Shown here: one piece after another, positions 1 through 5,301 of the stretch
Position numbering within the stretch: the stretch's first letter is position 1
Layout: every line of letters starts with the position of its first letter
Translations under genes and position numbers: made by a program
The notes under the pieces: generated by a model
What the model was told of the DNA's origin: nothing
Databases searched by the model: none
The model's input: the letters and a program-made list of their open reading frames with translations, nothing else
From: Pseudomonadota bacterium
Lineage (GTDB): Bacteria; Pseudomonadota; Alphaproteobacteria; Sphingomonadales; Sphingomonadaceae
Direction: 5' to 3'
DNA: 5,301 nucleotides
NCBI GenBank assembly: GCA_023427285.1
Contig: JAEZBH010000202.1
Coordinates: 1 to 5,301 of the forward strand

Positions 1-731
1 CTACGGTGCGGGCCCGTGTGATGCGCAGTGGCGAGGGCTTCACCCTCTCGGGCGAGAAGCACTTTGTTCCGCATCTTGAGCTTGCAAGCAGCCTGCTCGT
101 TCTGGCGCAAGGGCCGGAGGGGCAGCCCGTTCTCGCGGTTGTCGCCCCTGATGCTGCGGGCATTGAGCGCTCGGAACAGCCCAATCTGGCCGATCAGCCG
201 CTCACGCGCCTCACGTTCTCAAGCACGCCGGTTGCCACCGTACTGGGGCTTGGCGGAGGCGTTGCCGACCTCTGGGCCCGGTCCATGGATGAGCTTTACA
301 TCGGGGCGGCGGCTCTGGCTGTCGGCGGTGCAGAGCGCGTGCTGGAAATCACCACCCAATACGCCTGCGAGCGCGAACAGTTCGGCAAGCCCATCGGCGG
401 GTTTCAGGCGATCGCGCATTATCTGGCCGATGTGGCCGTCAACGTAACCGCCTCGCGCATCCTTGCCTATCGCGCCGCCAGCGCCGCCGATGAGGACACG
501 GCATTTGGCTCCTTCGCCCAGATGGCGAAACTGAAGGCCTGCAAGACGTTCCGCGATGCCTCGGCCATGTCCATTCAAATCCACGGAGGACTTGGGTTCA
601 CCATGGAAGCTGACCCACAATTGTTCTACCGCCGCGCCAAACAGCAGCAACTGCTCAACAGCGACCCAGCAACGCTTGAAGTTCTGATCGGCGACACCTT
701 GTTCGCCAACCAGCATTCGGTGTTCGCATGA
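1..731 (+). CDS. Acyl-CoA dehydrogenase family protein, 5'-partial (C-terminal 242 residues)
   Basis: Flavoprotein of the acyl-CoA dehydrogenase family, expected to oxidise an acyl-CoA to the 2,3-enoyl-CoA with FAD and pass electrons to ETF in the cytoplasm. The frame is open to the left edge (first whole codon at base 3), and the family is usually about 370-390 residues, so roughly the first 130-140 residues are missing. The GTG at 6 and ATG at 21 are internal codons, not starts. Visible parts are the end of the central beta domain (FTLSGEKHFVPH, A.SLLVLA) and the whole C-terminal helical domain. That domain carries the signature EREQFGKPIGGFQ (369-407) and the signature IHGGLGFTMEADPQ..YRR (579-635). 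Oddity: where the family normally has the catalytic Glu-Gly-Thr, this protein reads N-S-D-P-A (657-671). The Arg usually found at the start of the first C-terminal helix is also not evident (DELYIG, 288-305). It may therefore be one half of a heteromeric dehydrogenase. The stop overlaps the next gene's start by 4 bases (ATGA). The family call is firm; the substrate is unknown. Confidence 0.93.
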   Translation, partial: TVRARVMRSGEGFTLSGEKHFVPHLELASSLLVLAQGPEGQPVLAVVAPDAAGIERSEQPNLADQPLTRLTFSSTPVATVLGLGGGVADLWARSMDELYIGAAALAVGGAERVLEITTQYACEREQFGKPIGGFQAIAHYLADVAVNVTASRILAYRAASAADEDTAFGSFAQMAKLKACKTFRDASAMSIQIHGGLGFTMEADPQLFYRRAKQQQLLNSDPATLEVLIGDTLFANQHSVFA

Positions 732-1627
732 GCCCGCGCCTGCTGGAAGGCCGCCCGGCTATCGTCACGGGCGCAGGCGGCGGCATCGGGCGCGGTCATG
801 TGCTGCATCTGGCCGCTGCCGGGGCTCTTGTTGTCGTCAATGACATCAATCGCGAGGCTGCTGAAGCGGTGGTGGCCGAAGTGCGCGATGCTGGCGGCAA
901 GGCCGTGGTCTCAACCCACAATATTGCCTCCCGTCAGGGCGCACAGGATCTGGTCGGCTTTTGCGAAGAGGCATTCGGCCCGGTGCGCGTTCTGGTGAAC
1001 AATGCCGGCAATCTGCGCGACCGCACGCTGCTGAAGATGACGGACGAGGATCTGGACTCGGTCCTGACCGTGCATGTGAAGGGCACGTTCTGGTGTACGC
1101 AGGCCGCCGCCCACGCCATGATTGCGGCCAACAAGGGCGGGGTGGTCGTCAACACCAGTTCGGGCGGGCATTTCGGCAGCTTCGGGCAGACCGCCTACTC
1201 CGCCGCCAAGGGGGCGATTGCCTCCATGACCTATACCTGGGCCTTTGAACTGGCACGTTTCGGCATTCGCGTTGTGGCGATCAATCCGCTCGGCACCACC
1301 GCCATGTCGAAAACCTACCGCGATGCCAACGGCAACCCCGGTCAGGAGTTCGATCCGACCCTGAACGGCCCGGCGGTTGTCTATCTGGCGTCGGACAAGG
1401 CGAGCAACGTCTCAGGACAGATTTTCGGCACGGGGGGCGAGCGCTTCGCCCATATGGTCCAGCCCCACTACGGCAAGACCATGATCAAACCCGGCGGCTG
1501 GGACGTGGACTCCCTTGCCAGCCATTTCCAGCAGAACATGCCCTCGCAGTTCGGCCCGTTCGGCATTCTTGGTGCCCCATACCCGTTTCATGAGGGCGTT
1601 TACGCCCCCGGGCAGGAGCGGGACTGA
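728..1627 (+). CDS. SDR-family 3-hydroxyacyl-CoA dehydrogenase-like oxidoreductase (MFE-2/HSD17B4 type)
   Basis: NAD(P)-dependent short-chain dehydrogenase, 299 residues, likely oxidising a 3-hydroxyacyl-CoA to the 3-oxoacyl-CoA in the cytoplasm. The Rossmann motif TGAGGGIG is at residues 14-21. An Asp at 39, at the end of strand 2 (VVVND), argues for NAD over NADP. NNAG lies at 91-94, and the catalytic Ser144, Tyr157 and Lys161 have the classical spacing. The stretches VVVND, NNAGNLRDR, KMTDED and HVKGTF look like the dehydrogenase domain of peroxisomal multifunctional enzyme type 2 (HSD17B4) and its bacterial relatives, rather than FabG. The C-terminus continues about 50 residues beyond a classical 250-residue SDR (from about GGERFAHMVQ) and is rich in Pro, Phe and Gly; its role is unknown. 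The ATG overlaps the previous stop. No good Shine-Dalgarno precedes it, which fits translational coupling. It sits between the dehydrogenase and thiolase genes, matching the third step of a beta-oxidation series. Exact substrate and stereochemistry are inference. Confidence 0.92.
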   Translation: MSPRLLEGRPAIVTGAGGGIGRGHVLHLAAAGALVVVNDINREAAEAVVAEVRDAGGKAVVSTHNIASRQGAQDLVGFCEEAFGPVRVLVNNAGNLRDRTLLKMTDEDLDSVLTVHVKGTFWCTQAAAHAMIAANKGGVVVNTSSGGHFGSFGQTAYSAAKGAIASMTYTWAFELARFGIRVVAINPLGTTAMSKTYRDANGNPGQEFDPTLNGPAVVYLASDKASNVSGQIFGTGGERFAHMVQPHYGKTMIKPGGWDVDSLASHFQQNMPSQFGPFGILGAPYPFHEGVYAPGQERD

Positions 1628-3027
1628 TGAGCGGTATTGCCAGCTACGGCATTTATTTGCCGCGACACCGTGTGCCGCTTGCCGTGCTTTCCGGCTCCGC
1701 CAAGGAAGGCGGGCCGGAGCGCACCCTCGCCTGGGCGGATGAAGACAGCATCACCATGGGGCTGGAAGCCGCCCGGCGTGCGCTTGCCGGACAGGACAGG
1801 CGCGCGGTTGATCTGCTGCTGTTCGCAACCACCACCCACGCCTTTGCGGAAAAACAGGGGGCCGCGCTGCTGGCGACGGCTCTCGGGCTGAACAAGTCCG
1901 TCCGCACGGCAGACGTGACCAACTCCCTGCGCTGCGGCGCATCCGCCCTGCTTGCCGCACTGGATGCGGTGGAGGCTGGCCGCGCCCAAAAAGCGCTGGT
2001 GGTGATCGCCGATGTACGGCAGGGCGCGCCGGGCTCTGATCTGGAGCGCAGCGGCGGTGACGCCGCCGTTGCCTTTCTGGTAACCCGCGAGGGGGAACGG
2101 GCGCACTTTATCGGCTCTGTCACCGCATCCGAAGAACTGGTCGATGTGTGGCGGCGCAGCGGCGACCGTTTCACCCACAGTTGGGAAGACCGCTTCGCCA
2201 GCACCTACGGCCAGATCAACCCCCTCATTGAGGCGGGCCAGCGCTTGTCTGCCCGGTATGCCGATCAGGAACCAGCAAGCTGGGTCTGGTCGCTCAGCGC
2301 GGCCAACCTTCGTGCGGCAGCTTCCTTCAGCGCCCGCCTGAAACTGAAGCCTGAAGCGGTGCAAGACGGCCTGTTCGGCAAAGTCGGCTTCACGGGCGCA
2401 ACCCATGCGCCCCTGCTGCTGGCCGCAGCGCTCGACAAGGCTGTGCCTGGCGAGCGTATCGCCATGGTTGCCCATGGCGATGGTGCCGAAGCGCTTTTGT
2501 TCCGCGTCACCGCGCCAGCCTCCGCACCAGCACTTCCCCCTGCGCTTGAGGCCCGGATTCCGGTTGCGTCACCAGCGGCTTACCGGAAAGCGCGGGGCCT
2601 TGATTTGACGGAATATGAACCTGCCGATGACCAGGGCATTTCCGCAACCATTCATTTCCGGGAACGCGCCGAGAACCTGCGGCTTCAGGGACAGCGCTGC
2701 CGTTGCGGCGAGCCGCAGTTTCCCAAGGGACGCGTGTGCATCCGCTGCGGCACCCGCGACAATTTCCTCGATGAGGATTTTGCGGAGCGGTCCGGGCGTA
2801 TCGTCACCTATACGCTCGATGCCTTCTTCCCCTCGCCCAACCCGCCGACTGCCGTCGGCATTGTGCAGGTGGAAAACGGGCCACGCATCTACCTTCAGAT
2901 CACCGACATTCCCGCTGGACAGATCGACATCGGCATGGAGGTGCGCTTCGCGTTCCGGCGGATCCATCAGGCCGGGCGGCGACCCAACTATTTCTGGAAA
3001 GCTGTTCCGGGAAAGGCAGACCAATGA
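1627..3027 (+). CDS. HMG-CoA synthase-like condensing-enzyme domain fused to a Zn-ribbon/OB-fold (DUF35) domain
   Basis: A 466-residue two-domain protein. Residues 1 to about 295 have the thiolase-superfamily fold of the HMG-CoA synthase/KAS III branch: IASYGIYLPRHRV at the N-terminus, DLLLFATTTHAF at 62-73, TNSLRCGASALLAALDAVEAG at 98-118, GGDAAVAFLV at 143-152, a likely active-site His260 in GATHAP, and HGDGAEALLF at 283-292. After a Pro/Ala-rich linker (296-305), residues from about 340 form a DUF35-type module. It has a zinc ribbon with Cys358, Cys360, Cys371 and Cys374, followed by an OB-fold (GRIVTYTLDAFF, PPTAVGIVQVENG, IGMEVRFAFRRI). In related systems DUF35 proteins bridge or channel CoA substrates with a thiolase partner, here the next gene. 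By hand alignment, the HMG-CoA synthase catalytic Cys position is Leu101 (a Cys lies two residues later, 103) and the catalytic Glu position is Thr69, so true HMG-CoA synthase activity is doubtful. AGGAG at 1614-1618 is a good ribosome site 8 bases before the ATG. The start overlaps the previous stop by one base (TGATG). Family and fusion are clear; the reaction is unknown. Confidence 0.9.
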   Translation: MSGIASYGIYLPRHRVPLAVLSGSAKEGGPERTLAWADEDSITMGLEAARRALAGQDRRAVDLLLFATTTHAFAEKQGAALLATALGLNKSVRTADVTNSLRCGASALLAALDAVEAGRAQKALVVIADVRQGAPGSDLERSGGDAAVAFLVTREGERAHFIGSVTASEELVDVWRRSGDRFTHSWEDRFASTYGQINPLIEAGQRLSARYADQEPASWVWSLSAANLRAAASFSARLKLKPEAVQDGLFGKVGFTGATHAPLLLAAALDKAVPGERIAMVAHGDGAEALLFRVTAPASAPALPPALEARIPVASPAAYRKARGLDLTEYEPADDQGISATIHFRERAENLRLQGQRCRCGEPQFPKGRVCIRCGTRDNFLDEDFAERSGRIVTYTLDAFFPSPNPPTAVGIVQVENGPRIYLQITDIPAGQIDIGMEVRFAFRRIHQAGRRPNYFWKAVPGKADQ

Positions 3028-4169
3028 GCTTGAAGGATAAAACCGCAATCGTTGGCGTTGGCTGCTCCCGCTTTGCCGAGCACTGGGAACTGGGTGCGGA
3101 AGACTTGATCGTGGAGGCGGCATTCGAGGCCTATGCCGATGCCGGCATCGAAGATCCCAATCGCCAGATCGATGCCGTTTTCTGCGGCTCGCTCTACTCG
3201 GCGATGGGGCCGGTCGATGTCTCTGAAGCTCTGAAACTCTACAAGCCGACAACCGCCGTTTACAACTACTGCGCCACCGGCACCGAGACCGTGCGCGCCG
3301 CCTGCATGGCGATTGCGGCGGGCGTCTATGACACGGTTCTGGCCATCGGTTACGACAAACCCAAGGACCGCGGCGTCTCCGGCCCGTCCGTCAATATTCG
3401 GGACGTGCGCGATCTGCCCGCAACCCCTGCGGGCTGGTTCGCATTGGCCGCTGCGCCCTATTTCAAGAAATTCGGTGCAGGCCGGGAGGATCTGGCGCGC
3501 ATTGCCGTCAAGAACCACAGCAACGGCACGCTTGCGCCCAAGTCATTCCTCAAGAAGAAAATCACGGTTGAGGAAGCGCTCAGCGCCCGCATGATCGCAT
3601 GGCCCTTCGGTCTTTATGACTGCGCCGCGCAAACGGACGGCGCTGCCGCCGTCATCGTCACCCGAGCAGATCTCGCCCGCTCGTTCAACGCGACGCCGGT
3701 CTATGTCAAAGCCATCGTCTCTCACTGCTCGCCCAACCCGCACACCGATCCGGACCACGATTTTCTGCGCTGGAAGGCAACGGAAAGCGCGGCGCAAGCA
3801 GCCTATGCCATGGCAGGCATCAGCGACCCCTTCCGGCAGATCGATGTCGCTCAGGTGCATGATTGCTTCACCCTGACCGAACTCCTCTCCTATGAGGACC
3901 TCGGCTTTATCGAGAAGGGCGCGGCGCGCGAGCATATTCAAAGCGGCACCTTCGAGCTGACGGGCACGCTGCCGATCAACACCGACGGCGGCCTCAAGAG
4001 CTTCGGTCACCCGACCGGTGCAACGGGCGCGCGCATGATTGTGGAGAACACGCTGCAACTGCGCGGACAGGCCGGGGCGCGTCAGGTGAATGGAGCCAAA
4101 CTGGCGCTAAGCCATAATATCGGCGGCTACCCGACCGGCTGCGCCATTTCCATTCTTGGCGTTGAGTAA
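3024..4169 (+). CDS. SCP2-type thiolase (acetyl-CoA acetyltransferase family)
   Basis: Full-length 381-residue thiolase of the SCP-x/archaeal type, expected to cleave a 3-oxoacyl-CoA with CoA or, in some relatives, to act as an aldolase with a DUF35 partner. Visible features are the N-terminal strand AIVGVGCSRF, the nucleophile Cys83 in YNYCATGTETVRAA, HDCFT at 279-283, GGLKSFGHPTGATG at 322-335 with the active-site GHP, and a final HNIGG at 364-368. In classical degradative thiolases the last motif contains the second catalytic Cys. The SCP2 type has His-Asn there and a Cys in the H-D-C-F motif instead, as seen here. Cys83, His329 and Cys281 are all present, so this is probably the catalytically competent partner of the upstream fusion protein. 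The ATG overlaps the previous stop by 4 bases, and GGGAAAGG (3009-3016) is a ribosome site 7 bases away. It is the last gene of the block; a hairpin terminator begins 25 bases after the stop. Thiolase versus aldolase chemistry cannot be settled from sequence. Confidence 0.93.
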   Translation: MSLKDKTAIVGVGCSRFAEHWELGAEDLIVEAAFEAYADAGIEDPNRQIDAVFCGSLYSAMGPVDVSEALKLYKPTTAVYNYCATGTETVRAACMAIAAGVYDTVLAIGYDKPKDRGVSGPSVNIRDVRDLPATPAGWFALAAAPYFKKFGAGREDLARIAVKNHSNGTLAPKSFLKKKITVEEALSARMIAWPFGLYDCAAQTDGAAAVIVTRADLARSFNATPVYVKAIVSHCSPNPHTDPDHDFLRWKATESAAQAAYAMAGISDPFRQIDVAQVHDCFTLTELLSYEDLGFIEKGAAREHIQSGTFELTGTLPINTDGGLKSFGHPTGATGARMIVENTLQLRGQAGARQVNGAKLALSHNIGGYPTGCAISILGVE

Positions 4170-4193
4170 AAAACGACCATCCCTCGGACTGAA

Positions 4194-4223
4194 ACAGGAC
4201 CGGCAGACCCCTGCCGGTCCTGT
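4194..4223 (+). terminator. Hairpin, likely transcription terminator of the catabolic operon
   Basis: ACAGGACCGGCAG (4194-4206) and CTGCCGGTCCTGT (4211-4223) are perfectly complementary. They give a 13-bp, mostly GC stem with the 4-base loop ACCC, starting 25 bases after the thiolase stop. The position and stem strength fit a terminator. The following bases (CGCGCTTATT) contain no real T-run, so intrinsic termination may be weak. The hairpin may instead protect the 3' end of the mRNA or act with Rho. Confidence 0.7.
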
Positions 4224-4323
4224 CGCGCTTATTGCGTAACAAGAGGCCAAACCTGCACCTATAGCCATATCGCGGCCCCGAAACTAAAAGCCTAGATGGC
4301 CCAGTGGATGCTGCGCTGCCAAT

Positions 4324-4341
4324 TGCCCCCAAGAGGGGGCA
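4324..4341. other. Short GC hairpin in the intergenic gap
   Basis: TGCCCCC (4324-4330) pairs with GGGGGCA (4335-4341) around the loop AAGA, a perfect 7-bp stem. No T-run follows on either strand, so it is not a convincing terminator. It could be structure in the leader of the adaptor transcript, or chance. The function is unknown. Confidence 0.4.
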
Positions 4342-4438
4342 TCAGCCCCGCTCAACCGTGTCGAGCAAGTGATGAGAATGCGTGCCAGAGCATTTCACTG
4401 CTGGCTTGAGGATGCTACGACTCTATCTGGTTTCGTTA

Positions 4439-4475
4439 TGCACCGCTGCTGCAATGCTCGATGCACGGTCGTGCA
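4439..4475. promoter_or_regulatory. Candidate operator: phased TGCA sites and a 14-bp dyad upstream of the adaptor gene
   Basis: The tetramer TGCA occurs at 4439, 4450, 4462 and 4472, steps of 11, 12 and 10 bases, close to one helical turn each. The last two form a perfect dyad, TGCACG-GT-CGTGCA (4462-4475), ending 15 bases before the ATG. Efflux adaptor genes are often controlled by TetR-, MarR- or MerR-type regulators binding dyads at the promoter or leader, so an operator is plausible. No regulator gene is in the window, and the pattern could be chance. Confidence 0.3.
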
Positions 4476-4482
4476 AGGCCTT

Positions 4483-4487
4483 GGGGA
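4483..4487 (+). promoter_or_regulatory. Ribosome binding site choosing the adaptor start
   Basis: GGGGA at 4483-4487 lies 3 bases before the ATG at 4491, a purine-rich but rather close Shine-Dalgarno match. An alternative in-frame ATG at 4461 has no such site and would add a ten-residue polar stretch (MHGRARPWGK) before the membrane anchor, so 4491 is preferred. Confidence 0.5.
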
Positions 4488-4490
4488 AAG

Positions 4491-5301
4491 ATGAAAGCAA
4501 AGCAACTCACTATCGCAGCGCTGGCAACAGTTGCCCTGATCGCCATCGGTTACTGGTTGCTGACACCGCGTACCCCTCTGGTGAGAACCCTGGCTGTCGA
4601 AAAGTCTCCGGCAGAGCGCATCCTCGCAGTTAATGCCCGCATCCGCCCCAGGCTCCAGGTCGATATCCGGCCCGCGCTCGGCGGCGAACTCATTTCCTTG
4701 CCGTTTGATGTCGGAGACAAGGTGACCGCAGGGCAGGTGCTCGCCCGCATTGATGACGCGCCAGAGGAAGCCGAAATTGCCGAGGCACAAGCCTTGGTCA
4801 AGGCGCAGCAGGCAACGCTTGCACAGGCCCGGCGCGATCTTGAGCGTTACGAAGCCCTTGGCGACTTCGTCACCAAACGCGACGTGGAACAACGGCGGCT
4901 GGCCGTTCTGGAGGGTGAGCGTGAGTTGCAACGCCGCAAGGCCAGTCTGGTACAGGCTCAGGAATTGCGAGGCCGCCGCATCCTGCGCGCTCCTTTTTCC
5001 GGCGTGATCCTTGAGCGGCCCGTTGACCCCGGCCAGACAGTTGGCACAGACGCGATCATTTACCGGCTCGCCGACCTTACAAAGCCCGAAGTCACGGTTG
5101 AGGTTGATGAAGTTTACGCCACGGAAATCAAACCCGGCATGGAAGCGCTCGTCAGCTTGCCGGGGGCGTCCCAACCGATCGAGGCTGAGGTTGTACACGT
5201 CGAGCCGAGAGTTGATCCGGCCACGGGTGCCCGGGATGTCCGCCTTGACCTGCCCCGCGCCTCTGTCGAGGCACCCTCGGGGCTTACCGTCACGGTTAAT
5301 C
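4491..5301 (+). CDS. Periplasmic adaptor / membrane-fusion protein (HlyD/RND-MFP/MacA-like), 3'-partial
   Basis: First 270 residues of an efflux adaptor, which bridges an inner-membrane pump (RND or MacB-type ABC) to the outer membrane; the frame is open to the right edge. A short charged start (MKAKQ) precedes a hydrophobic segment at residues 6-24 (LTIAALATVALIAIGYWLL) with no lipobox Cys, so it is an inner-membrane signal anchor with the rest periplasmic. A split lipoyl-like domain follows: first half at about 59-89 (IRPALGGELISLPFDVGDKV..GQVLARIDD) and second half at about 163-195 (ILRAPFSGVILERPVDPGQTVG). Between them is an Ala/Glu/Gln/Arg-rich helical hairpin (about 90-160) of the coiled-coil type. 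The beta-barrel domain starts near 199 (PEVTVEVDEVYATEIKPGMEALV). Adaptors usually run 350-400 residues, so about a quarter to a third is missing. The 321-base gap and terminator upstream suggest a separate operon. RND or ABC partner and cargo cannot be told from this part. Confidence 0.9.
   Translation, partial: MKAKQLTIAALATVALIAIGYWLLTPRTPLVRTLAVEKSPAERILAVNARIRPRLQVDIRPALGGELISLPFDVGDKVTAGQVLARIDDAPEEAEIAEAQALVKAQQATLAQARRDLERYEALGDFVTKRDVEQRRLAVLEGERELQRRKASLVQAQELRGRRILRAPFSGVILERPVDPGQTVGTDAIIYRLADLTKPEVTVEVDEVYATEIKPGMEALVSLPGASQPIEAEVVHVEPRVDPATGARDVRLDLPRASVEAPSGLTVTVN

Larger units (their letters stand above)
4170..4490. other. Non-coding gap between the catabolic block and the adaptor gene
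   Basis: This stretch of 321 bases has no credible gene. Short open frames cross it, but their translations resemble no protein family, and the longest runs on into the adaptor gene in the wrong frame. It contains a perfect 13-bp hairpin (4194-4223), a 7-bp hairpin (4324-4341) and a cluster of TGCA dyads close to the adaptor start (4439-4475). I tried to place sigma-70-type -35/-10 pairs and found none with acceptable spacing. The promoter of the adaptor gene probably lies here but is not recognisable. No tRNA or known RNA fold was recognised. Confidence 0.75.

Noticed and set aside
6..731. GTG at 6 as the true start of the acyl-CoA dehydrogenase gene
   Set aside because: The frame is open to the left edge and the protein would begin in the middle of the conserved central domain; it is simply cut by the window.
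1600..2475. Long open frame on the - strand (291 codons) opposite the synthase/DUF35 gene
   Set aside because: It is antisense to a clearly conserved + strand protein, its translation shows no recognisable domain, and long antisense frames are common in GC-rich genes.
4232..4265. Possible promoter TTGCGT ... TATAGC in the gap
   Set aside because: The spacing between the two boxes is 22 bases, too long for a sigma-70-type promoter, and both boxes are weak matches.
4388..4459. Inverted repeat GAGCATT (4388-4394) / AATGCTC (4453-4459)
   Set aside because: Only 7 bp with a 58-base spacer and no extension; expected by chance in a gap of this size.
4382..4633. Small + strand open frame (83 codons) starting in the gap
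   Set aside because: It runs into the adaptor gene in another frame, has no ribosome site, and its translation is low-complexity noise.
4395..5198. Open frame on the - strand (267 codons) opposite the adaptor gene
   Set aside because: The + strand encodes a clear signal anchor, lipoyl halves and coiled coil over the same bases, while the antisense product resembles nothing known to me.

Overview
The window is GC-rich, tightly packed bacterial DNA with every recognisable gene on the + strand. The protein families, the GC-biased codon use and the stop/start-overlap gene packing suggest Pseudomonadota, possibly Alphaproteobacteria. That placement is inference, because no rRNA or other phylogenetic marker is present.

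Positions 1-4169 are one polycistronic catabolic block. It holds an acyl-CoA dehydrogenase (start lies outside the window), an MFE-2-type short-chain dehydrogenase/reductase, a 466-residue fusion of an HMG-CoA-synthase-like condensing-enzyme domain to a Zn-ribbon/OB-fold (DUF35) domain, and an SCP2-type thiolase. The three junctions overlap by 4, 1 and 4 bases (ATGA, TGATG, ATGA), so the four genes are almost certainly co-transcribed and probably translationally coupled. Together they make a beta-oxidation-like series: FAD-dependent acyl-CoA oxidation, oxidation of a 3-hydroxyacyl-CoA, and thiolytic (or retro-Claisen/retro-aldol-like) cleavage of the 3-oxoacyl-CoA. The hydratase step is absent and may be encoded upstream. 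The gene set resembles modules for unusual CoA thioesters (steroid side chains or rings, benzylsuccinate-type, alicyclic or branched acids) more than plain fatty acids. The actual substrate cannot be read from the sequence.

Positions 4170-4490 are a 321-base non-coding gap. It contains a perfect 13-bp GC-rich hairpin (likely operon terminator), a second small hairpin, and, just upstream of the next gene, a dyad-symmetric site within a series of TGCA tetramers spaced about one helical turn apart.

Positions 4491-5301 hold the first 270 codons of a membrane-fusion/periplasmic adaptor protein (HlyD/RND-MFP/MacA-like), cut off by the window edge. It is probably the first gene of an efflux or ABC-exporter operon, separate from the catabolic block.

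The most interesting point is the condensing-enzyme/DUF35 fusion next to an SCP2-type thiolase. Archaea make the same three modules as separate proteins that form one thiolase/HMG-CoA-synthase/DUF35 complex. Here the synthase-like domain appears by hand alignment to lack both the canonical catalytic Cys and the Glu, so it is probably not a true HMG-CoA synthase. The dehydrogenase also lacks the usual C-terminal catalytic Glu motif.
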